From CAVSCD01 sp963726335 (lineage in GTDB: Bacteria > Acidobacteriota > Aminicenantia > Aminicenantales > UBA8522), in contig CAVSCD010000011.1 of NCBI GenBank assembly GCA_963726335.1, forward strand, positions 62,001-126,000: 64,000 bases of DNA, read 5' to 3'. Under the pieces are notes generated by a model that was not told where the DNA came from, searched no databases, and saw only the letters and a list, made by a program, of their open reading frames with translations. The position numbers were made by a program, and so were the translations under genes. Shown here piece by piece: positions 21,701-31,255 of the stretch (the first letter of the stretch is position 1; the number at the start of each line of letters is the position of its first letter).

Positions 21701-21847
21701 TACCGATTGGCCTTATTGTATGAGCGGAGAGGCTTGAAGGCCAAAGCCATGGCTCAATATCAGCGCTTCCTCGACCTCTGGAAGGACGCCGACCCGGGCC
21801 TGCCCGAAGTCGAGGACGCCAGGAAGAGGCTGGCGGGGCTGACATGA
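18725..21847 (+). pseudogene. Ser/Thr protein kinase with TPR tail, heavily frameshifted
   Basis: GTG 18725 gives MAITCPKCHSENPETKQFC. Kinase landmarks are present across pieces: glycine loop GKGRMG, HRDLKPQNIMIDKGGNAK and MDFGIA. Next comes a sensor part starting IAVISFENQTGDASFDYL (different in sequence from kinase A), then TPR units, ending FLDLWKDADPGLPEVEDARK. The frame changes near 19009, 19330, 19435, 19680, 20440, 20580-20650, 20820, 20960-21000 and 21480. Some changes are losses within TCG/GAC contexts rather than homopolymers. With at least eight shifts in 3.1 kb I treat it as a pseudogene, though poor sequence could mimic this. Confidence 0.7.
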
Positions 21848-21859
21848 TATTTTTGCCAT

Positions 21860-22849
21860 TCATTGTTTAAATCCCTCAACCAATCCGGTCATCTGTTCAT
21901 CAGGTTGTATTTGGTTGATCTTGATAAAACCAGCCGATTCAAGTGACGTCTTAATTTCCTCAAATGAGTAAGTACTGCCCCCAGGGGTGCCGACAAGCAT
22001 ATTGACCGCGAACAAGGCTCCACTGGCAGGCTGGGTATGGTCCGGACTCATAACGTGGTCGCGAATAACAAGCCGACCCCCCGGTTGCAGGGCGCGATAT
22101 ATCTTACCGTACAGTTCAATATTCTGTTCGGGACTGTTTTGGTGAATAATGGCCGAAAGCAAGGCCAGGTCATGACCTGCCGGAAATTCATCCGTATTAT
22201 AATCACCGGCAACAAACGTAATGCGATCAAGTAAATCGGTATCGGCAAGACGCCTTTGGGCGATCTTAATGACCGAAGGTAAATCAAATAATGTCGCTTT
22301 CATATCGGGAGAAGCTTCGAGGAAAGCCTCTGTATACGATCCCGATGCGCCGCCAATGTCGAGTAAGTCCTTGGCCTTACCAGGTTTGATAGCAGCAATA
22401 ATTCCAGGCGCGATTCGGTGGGCAATAGCGTGCATCGCTCCTATGAAGGCTTCTTGTTCAGTTTCGCCGCTATCAAATGCTCGTGGTCTTGCTTTTGGTG
22501 CGCCTTCGCGGACAATTTCAGTTAAATCCGACCACCTTTCCCATCCTCCGACCGTCAGCATGACCATGGGCCTTATTGAAGTCGGTGAGTCTTCCGATAA
22601 TAGCGAGCCCACTTCCGCCGGGCAATAATATTTCTCAGCCTTTTTTTCAAGCAGCCCCATCGGCACCAGCGCATTGAGCAATATCGTGATGCCTCGTAAT
22701 GTGACTTGGATTTTATCCGCGATTTCCTCGGCTGACATCGGATTCTTTGTTAGCAGACTGAATATATCCAGTTCAGCCGCGGTCAGAAAAATTCTTGAAT
22801 CCATAAATTTCCTGCTCAAGCCGAGAATGGTTTCTGGTTTCATAGGCAT
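21860..22849 (-). CDS. SAM-dependent O-methyltransferase (hydroxyindole-O-methyltransferase-like family)
   Basis: 329 residues starting MPMKPETILGLSRKF after AAGGAG. The N-terminal winged-helix dimerisation domain (AEEIADKIQVTLRGITILLNAL) is followed by a Rossmann domain with SAM motif I LLDIGGASGSYTEAF near 163-177, then TLFDLPSVI and a C-terminal GGRLVIRDHVM. The usual catalytic His lies in a region like AIIHQNS. Family members methylate hydroxyls of small aromatic or polyketide compounds; the substrate here is unknown. Its base composition is clearly more AT-rich than its neighbours, and it lies next to selC, which suggests horizontal acquisition. Confidence 0.85.
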   Translation of the reverse strand: MPMKPETILGLSRKFMDSRIFLTAAELDIFSLLTKNPMSAEEIADKIQVTLRGITILLNALVPMGLLEKKAEKYYCPAEVGSLLSEDSPTSIRPMVMLTVGGWERWSDLTEIVREGAPKARPRAFDSGETEQEAFIGAMHAIAHRIAPGIIAAIKPGKAKDLLDIGGASGSYTEAFLEASPDMKATLFDLPSVIKIAQRRLADTDLLDRITFVAGDYNTDEFPAGHDLALLSAIIHQNSPEQNIELYGKIYRALQPGGRLVIRDHVMSPDHTQPASGALFAVNMLVGTPGGSTYSFEEIKTSLESAGFIKINQIQPDEQMTGLVEGFKQ

Positions 22850-22911
22850 GTTCTATCTCCTTGCGGATTTCTATATCGATAGATTTATAAAATATCAAAC
22901 ATGTGCTTTCC

Positions 22912-22940
22912 TTGACACCGCGCCCTGCCAAGAATACCAT
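22912..22940 (+). promoter_or_regulatory. promoter of selC
   Basis: TTGACA (22912-22917) and TACCAT (22935-22940) are 17 nt apart. Transcription would start about 7 nt later, a few bases before the tRNA 5' end at 22953. Confidence 0.6.
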
Positions 22941-22952
22941 CTTTTATCCGAC

Positions 22953-23049
22953 GGGAGGGTAGAGGTCCCGGTGGGCCTTCTGGACTTCAAATCCAGCACG
23001 GGGCCTTGAAAAAGTCCCGGATGGGTTCGACTCCTATACCCTCCCGCCA
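22953..23049 (+). tRNA. selC: tRNA-Sec (anticodon UCA)
   Basis: Decodes in-frame UGA as selenocysteine. The 97 nt fold as a bacterial tRNA-Sec. It has an 8-bp acceptor stem GGGAGGGT/ACCCTCCC (22953-22960 with 23038-23045), discriminator G and encoded CCA (23047-23049). The D stem has six pairs, AGGTCC/GGGCCT (22963-22968 with 22973-22978). The anticodon stem CTGGA/TCCAG carries loop CTTCAAA, with TCA at 22987-22989. A long variable arm and the T loop TTCGACT follow. The 8 bp plus 5-bp T stem give the 13-bp stack typical of bacterial selC. No selA, selB or selD is in the window and no gene here clearly needs Sec. Confidence 0.93.
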
Positions 23050-23067
23050 GCCTTGTCTTCTGAGGGG

Positions 23068-23423
23068 TCAGCGGAGCGGCGGGTCCCAGGGGAAATACCG
23101 GCAGGCGTTATGGTAGCAGATATCCTGGATGATGCTTCCCAGCAGAGCCAGGTCGGAAGGCAGCTCGCCGCGCTCCACCTCCTCTCCGAAGAGCTGGCAC
23201 AGGATCCGCCGGAAGTATTCATGCCGGGAAAACGATAGCAGGCTGCGGGAATCGCCCACCAGGCCGGTCCCCACTGGATTTTGCCCGCCACCCGGCCGTC
23301 GTCGAGATGGGTGTGGTAATCGACGATGGGCAGGCCTTCGGCGTATTCATGGTACAGCCGGCGGGCGGTCTCGTTAAACAGCAGGAAATCCTCATGAAGG
23401 AAGGTCCTGACGGACTCAGATAT
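23068..23423 (-). pseudogene. uxaC: uronate isomerase (uxaC) relic with large internal deletion
   Basis: The start region reads FLHEDFLLFNETARRLYHEY then IVDYHTHLD, the N-terminus of uronate isomerase with its metal-binding HTH. It jumps directly to VAGKIQWGPAWW and, in another frame, SRHEYFRRILCQLFGEEVER and IIQDICYHNACRYF, which are the C-terminal end. Roughly 330 of about 470 residues are gone and there is a frameshift, so it cannot be functional. It overlaps the end of the uxaB-like relic. Together they mark a dismantled hexuronate (galacturonate/glucuronate) pathway. Confidence 0.75.
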
Positions 23424-24330
23424 GGTTTGACTCCGGCGGGGTCGCGGCGTTCGCCTCGGCCAGGACCCGGGCGGCTCCCCTCTCCAGCAGCTGAAGAACA
23501 TAATGCCTGACGCGGTCGGCAAAGGCCGGCCAGGAGGCGAGGGCCCTTTCATCCTCGACCGCCAAGGCCCGGCCCCGGAGCGGCCCGGCGGAGTCGCCGG
23601 GGACGGCGCCTCCGGCAAAAACAAGGAAGGCGGCCAGACCCAGGGCCATCATCTCTGGCGGCCTGGCGAAGGACAGGTCGCGTTGCCGCAGGATCAGCGG
23701 GAGGTTGCGCGCCTGCATTTTTTCGGACGAGTGGACGGCGATCTTTTGCCAGGAGTGCTCGAGGAAAGGGTTCTTGAACCGCTCTACGACCGCTTCGGCA
23801 AAGGCCAGGGCGTCCTCGCGGAGGCTGGCCGGCAGGCAGGGAACGATCTCGCCGACCATGAGCCGCTCCGCGAAGCGGCCGAAGTCCCGGTCGGCCATGG
23901 CCTCTTTCACCGTCGAGAACCCGCGCAAAAGCGCCAGGCCGCAGGCGAAGGTATGGGTGCCGTTGAGCAGCCGTAGCTTCATTTCCCGGTACCGACTGAT
24001 ATCGCCGGCCACGACCACTTCGGGACAGGCTGCGGCGAAGGTCAAGGTCTCGACAACAGCCGGAGCCTCGGCCTCGATCGCCCAGAGGCCGTAAGGCTCG
24101 CTCATGATCATCAGCGGATCGCGGTATCCCAGCTTCTGTTCGATCGCCGATCGCTCGTCGTCCGGCGGCGCCCCCGGCACGATCCGGTCCACCAGGGTAT
24201 CGCAGAAATAATTGGCCCGGCCGAGCCAGTCGATAAAATCCGGCGAAAGGCGGGCGGCCGGAACATCGACGGGGCGCCCGGCTAATTCGGTCAAGACCTG
24301 ACGATCCAGTTGTTTCATGACGGGCGCCAC
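23416..24330 (-). pseudogene. uxaB: tagaturonate/mannonate-type reductase C-terminal half (uxaB-like), N-terminal domain missing
   Basis: About 300 residues equal to the C-terminal half of the mannitol dehydrogenase family, closest in style to altronate oxidoreductase UxaB: ANYFCDTLVDRIVPG near the start and the active-site motif KLRLLNGTHT (K...N..H). The NAD-binding N-terminal domain (about 180-200 residues) is absent; 24331-24514 upstream does not encode it in any frame. The remaining frame is open and well conserved, so truncation may be recent. It lies head-to-tail with the uxaC relic. Confidence 0.72.
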
Positions 24331-24514
24331 GGCCGCGCTATCTTAGTCCGGGAGGCGGACGCTTGGCAACCCCGGCCGGGGATCGAGAGGCGACAGAACT
24401 GCTCTGGCGAAGAGTCCTTCGCGCTGCTCGAAAAAACGCTGGATTGGTCGCCGGCGACGCCGGCTATAGAAACGGTCAGGAACGCGACGAGCCGGAGAAA
24501 GACGCGTAAGCAGG

Positions 24515-25882
24515 TCACGGTAATCCGGTCAAGGCGTTAGAGATGCGCTCGGCGACCTCGAGCAGCCTCGCCATCCCGGCCCGGCTGGTTTGCTGCTCAC
24601 CGATCATCCCCCAGCCGGCCGGGGTGAATCGCAGGTCCACTCCCAGGTACCCTTTCTGAAGGAGGCTGCGGGCGACCAGATGGTCCGACAGTTCCACAAG
24701 AGCTTCCTGCAGGCTGGTGGGGACGGGGACCTCCTTGCCCTCGGGGGCGGCCACCGAGTAAAGCGCCGCAAAAGCCTCGGACCCTCCGCCGGAGATCTCC
24801 CGCACGCCGAGGAGCTCGTCCCGGCGCGGCAGCCAGACGGGCGGCCAAGCGATCCCCTTCGCGCTGATATGGATGTCCCCTTCCAGATTGAGATGTCGCG
24901 ACTCCATGACCAGGCTGAAAAAGCGGATCTCGTTGTGTTTCCGGCCGGCTCCCTCCGAATGAACCTCGGTGCGCCAGGCGCGTGCCACCACGCGAAAACC
25001 CTCGGGAACGGGGCGCCGGACCCCGCGACTGAGGCGGGGGCGGGCCTCGGGGCCGGTGAGGAGGCGCCCCCCGGTGATCAGGGGAAGAAGCGAGTCCAGC
25101 AGCTCCGGCAGCATCTGATCCTTAGGGTCCAGCGTATCGTAGCCCTCCCGCCGCATATCTCGGAAGAAGCGGGCGTGCCGCCGGGGGATGATCACGAAAA
25201 CCCACAGAATGATCAGGGCTACCAGCCCGAAGAAAAGCGGCCCGATGTGTCCGCCCACCCAGCTCACCGGCACAGAGAGCGCCTGGAGGACGAGTCCGAG
25301 GCCCGGAAACTTGTGGATCAGCCAGTCCAGCGAACTGCGGGCCTGCCACGTCGCGGGGAGGGCCGTGAACCCCACCTCAAAACCGATCCCCGCGCTGTCT
25401 CCCGACAGGGGACCGGTGGTCCGGGCGGTCCCCTCCACCCGCTCCGGGCTCAGGAGGGCGAAGTCATAGGTGCCCATGTCCCCCTCATAAAAGGAAACGC
25501 TCTGGTCGGAAAGCTTGGGGTGGAACACCTCGATCCCCGTCACCTCCCGGCTGGGTAAATGGATCCGGAGGCTGATCAGGTGCAGCCGCCCGGCGGCCGT
25601 CATCTCCCGAAGCTCGGAGAAGCTGTCGAGCTGCCGGGTCGTCAACGGGACGTCGCTCAGGTGGAGGTGGATGAGGGGCTCCCGCCAGATGAGGCAGGCG
25701 TTGCCGAGCGGCACCGTCGAGCCGCCGACGGTCAGGGTGCCCTGCGCCGACCCGGACGGGACGTCCTCCGCAAGGACGATCCCGGGCATCAAGAGCGACA
25801 GAACGAGCAGGCCGGCGGCCAGACCGAGCGTCCCGGCAGCGTACGACACGGGGGAACGGGAATTTCTTGCTTTTAGCTTCAT
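24515..25882 (-). CDS. exported/membrane protein of unknown function
   Basis: 455 residues. A basic start (MKLKARNSRS) and hydrophobic stretch ending in ...LAEDVPSG make a signal peptide. A beta-rich extracytoplasmic region of about 180 residues follows, then one membrane helix near 215-235 (FFGLVALIILWVFVIIP) and a cytoplasmic C-terminal domain of about 220 residues. I do not recognise either domain. The arrangement resembles a membrane-anchored accessory subunit, but no partner is adjacent. It is transcribed toward the uxaB relic. Confidence 0.6.
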   Translation of the reverse strand: MKLKARNSRSPVSYAAGTLGLAAGLLVLSLLMPGIVLAEDVPSGSAQGTLTVGGSTVPLGNACLIWREPLIHLHLSDVPLTTRQLDSFSELREMTAAGRLHLISLRIHLPSREVTGIEVFHPKLSDQSVSFYEGDMGTYDFALLSPERVEGTARTTGPLSGDSAGIGFEVGFTALPATWQARSSLDWLIHKFPGLGLVLQALSVPVSWVGGHIGPLFFGLVALIILWVFVIIPRRHARFFRDMRREGYDTLDPKDQMLPELLDSLLPLITGGRLLTGPEARPRLSRGVRRPVPEGFRVVARAWRTEVHSEGAGRKHNEIRFFSLVMESRHLNLEGDIHISAKGIAWPPVWLPRRDELLGVREISGGGSEAFAALYSVAAPEGKEVPVPTSLQEALVELSDHLVARSLLQKGYLGVDLRFTPAGWGMIGEQQTSRAGMARLLEVAERISNALTGLP

Positions 25883-26016
25883 AGGGGCGCCTCTCTTCGT
25901 GAAGGGATTCTATGGCCGGCCGAAGACGAGAGTCAAGAATTCAGTTAATCGCCGCAGGACTTTGCGTTTTGCACCGGAAATCGGGGATAATCTCGGGTCC
26001 GATCAAGGAGCTGACA

Positions 26017-26557
26017 ATGAACAATGCAATACTGGCGATCACTTCGGTCCTTCTGCTCGGGCTGACTTCGGCTGCCGGAAGGACACGGCCCTGCCGGACT
26101 GCGAGGAGCTCAGGGCGCAGGCGCGGACCGAGGCTCAGAACCTGGCCGCTAGTCAAGGGCATGTGGCAAGCCTGGATAAGCGGCGACTATGACGCCTACA
26201 GAAACGCGCTCTCCCCCGACTACGTCTGGCGTTCGCCCTCGAATATCCCCGATCCCCTGTCCAGGGAAGAGACGATCGAGGCGGGAAGGGCATTGCGCGC
26301 AGGCTTTCCCCGACGCCGCCTACGATCTCGTCGAGATGATCGCCTCGGACGACAGGGTCATCACCCGGTTCATCATGCGGGCGACCCACCTCGGCGAATT
26401 CCAGGGCATCCCCGCGACCGGGAAAAAGATCGAGCTCAGCGGGATCGCGATCGTGCGCCTGGAAAACGGGAAGGTCGTCGAGGAACGCGAGGAGTCGGAC
26501 ATGCTGGGCCTGATGCAGCAATTGGGCCTGGAGCTAAGCCCGAAAGAAGCCAGGTAA
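26017..26557 (+). CDS. exported SnoaL-like (NTF2-fold) protein, frameshifted
   Basis: ATG 26017 follows AAGGAG and gives MNNAILAITSVLLLGLTSA, a signal peptide. The next pieces (LPDCEELRAQARTEAQNLA, then VKGMWQAWISGDYDAYRNAL, then FPDAAYDLVEMIASDD and RFIMRATHLGEFQGIPATGK) make one SnoaL/ester-cyclase type domain of about 130 residues when three frame changes (near 26075, 26150 and 26305) are removed. Proteins of this fold bind small hydrophobic ligands; the substrate is unknown. Confidence 0.6.
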
Positions 26558-26603
26558 TCCGCCCGAGAGCTTCCAGCCCTGCCGCCGCAAACCGCGGCCG
26601 CCG

Positions 26604-28587
26604 TCAGATATTGATCCGCACGGGCAGGATAACGGTCATGATGCCCTTCCAGCGGAGCTCCCGCTGGATGGCGAAGGCCGTCTCGTTGTGGAGCAGCCGG
26701 TGGATCACGCCGGTCCGGCGGAAGATGGCCTGGCCCGCGAACACCGCCGACCTCGGGAATTCCTTGGCGACCGACTCGCAGAGGTTGCTCGCCGTCTCGA
26801 CGATGTCCGTCCCCAGGTCGAAGCGGTACTCGGCGGCGAACCCGAGCTTCCGCGCCAGGTCGACATACTTTTGGAGGGCCTCGCCCGTGCCGCGCTTCAG
26901 CTCGTCCACGGCGCCGGAGCTCTTGAAGGAGCCGACGTCCACCTCGGCGACGGACACAAAGATGAAATTCTTATAGAGCCCGGGGAAGTATGCGGATCAC
27001 CGAAAGCAGGGTGTGCACGCCGAAGCCGTTGAAGCCTTTGACCATCTGAATGGCCGTCGAAGCGCCCGGGTCGGGCCGGGCGGTGTTCACCGGACCCCGG
27101 GTCGGCAGGTTGGTCAGGAGGTCATCCATCTCCCGGACGCCCCGCCTCACCTTCCGGTAATGCCCGCGGGTCAGGAAGCAGAGCCCGATGACCGCGGCCG
27201 TGATGAGCGACGGTCAGCCAGCCGCCGGCATGGAACTTCTCGATCGTCGTGACCAGCAGGATGGTCAGGCTGAGCGCCAGCCCGACGAGATGCACGGCCA
27301 GGTTCTTCTTCCATTTTTCCTCGCGATGCCGGTTCTTGATCGAGAACCGGGACATCCCGAGCTGGGAGAGCGTGAAGGTCAGAAAGACGTTGATCGAATA
27401 CATGACCACGAGAGTCGCGATCGACCCGTGGGAATACAGGATCAGCAGCATGGCGGCGCCGCCCATGAGCAGCACGCCGTTCTGAATGGTGAACCTGTCC
27501 GAAAGCGAGGCGAACCGGTGCGGGAACCAGTAGTCGACGGCCATGTTGGCCATGACCCGGGGCCCATCGACGAACCCTGTCTGGGCGGCCACGAAAAGCA
27601 GCGCGCCCTCGGAGAAGATCGTGATCAAGGCCAGGAGCGGGCCGATCGTCCAGCCGCCGAAGACCCCGTCGGCCAGGACGGCGTTCAAGGTTTTGCCGAG
27701 CACCGGCTGGACGTTCAAAAGCAGGTAGCAGACCATGATGCCGCCCGCCGTGACGGCCAGCGACGTCGACATGTAGACCATCGTCCTTTTCCCGTTCTGG
27801 ACCCTGGGTTCACGGAGAATCTGAAGGCCGTTCGAGACGGCCTCGATCCCGGTGATAGGTGCCGGCGCCCATGGAAAAGGCGCGGAGGAAAAGAAGCAGC
27901 ATGCCGCCGGCCCCCCAGCGTCGCCAGGCCCATCCGATAGTCCGTATGAAGACGCTCGCGCCAGCGGGCCGATGTCGGGCATATGGCTGATGATCCCGTA
28001 GCCGATCATCAGGACGTGGGTGAGGACGAAGACGACGAAGATCGGCGCCATGAACGTCACCGATTCCTTGATGCCCCGGAGGTTGAGGATGATGAGGACC
28101 GACGACGGCCGCGATCTCAAAGGGGATCTTGTACGGCTGATAGCTCACCGGGAAAGAAGCTGAAGATGGCGTCGCCGCAGGCGGCGATGGAAACCGTGAT
28201 CGTCAGCACGTAATCGACGAGCAGCGCGCTCCCGGAAACGACGCCCGCGTTCTCGCCGAGCGTCTGGGTGGCGACGATGTAGCCGCCTCCGCCCGATGGA
28301 AAATGCTCGATGATCCGTGAATAGGCGTAGGAAATGATAAAGACCGTCAAGGCCGTGGCCAGGGCCAGCGCGAGAGCCAGATAGGTGTGTTCGCCCAGCG
28401 CCCGGAACGCCGCCTCAGGGCCGTAGGACGAGGACGAGAGTCCGTCGCCGCCCAGCCCGATCCAGGCGAGGACCGGGATCAGGGCGAGCTTATGGAAGAG
28501 CTTGGGGTCCTTGAGGCTCCGCGGCGGCCCGATGATCTTGGTGCGGATCTTATGTGGTAATTTAGGTCGTAGTTCTTTAGTGGTCAT
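26604..28587 (-). CDS. APC-superfamily amino acid permease with cytoplasmic C-terminal domain (frameshifted)
   Basis: Starts MTTKELRPKLPHKIRTK at 28587. The first helices contain LGGDGLSSSSYGPEAAF and HFPSGGGGYIVAT, then SGSALLVDYVLTITVSIA, a pattern typical of a family of APC permeases with a soluble C-terminal domain. About 11-12 membrane segments follow, and the C-terminal piece (26604-26957) is a soluble Usp-like region. Frame changes near 28150, 28085, 27950, 27860, 27210 and 26960 split it. The reconstructed length is about 660 residues. The substrate is unknown. It is divergent from the kinase at 28851. Confidence 0.7.
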
Positions 28588-28850
28588 GAAAGGGGGATGG
28601 GGAGGTTTTGACTGATTGATTATCCGTCGAGTGGACTGATATGATAGCACTGCGCCCCGGCGAATTCAAGTCCCTTGAGCCTGTGGGGACCTGCCGGGCG
28701 GTCCTTGCCGAATTAGGGTCAGTTCCCCAGGAATTTCCCAAAATTCCCGCTGGACGCGGCGCGTCACGCCTGAAAAACCATAAAAAATCCGGAAAATTGT
28801 GTTTTCCGGTCCGGTTGAATTACGATGAAGTGAGCAAGAGGTGAACGGCC

Positions 28851-31242
<2,392 letters not shown>

Positions 31243-31255
31243 GCTGACTTGAGCG

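Noticed and set aside
16853..23049. a complete genomic island with integrase at selC
   Set aside because: No integrase, transposase or phage gene is visible between or beside the selC stumps, so only the scars can be claimed.
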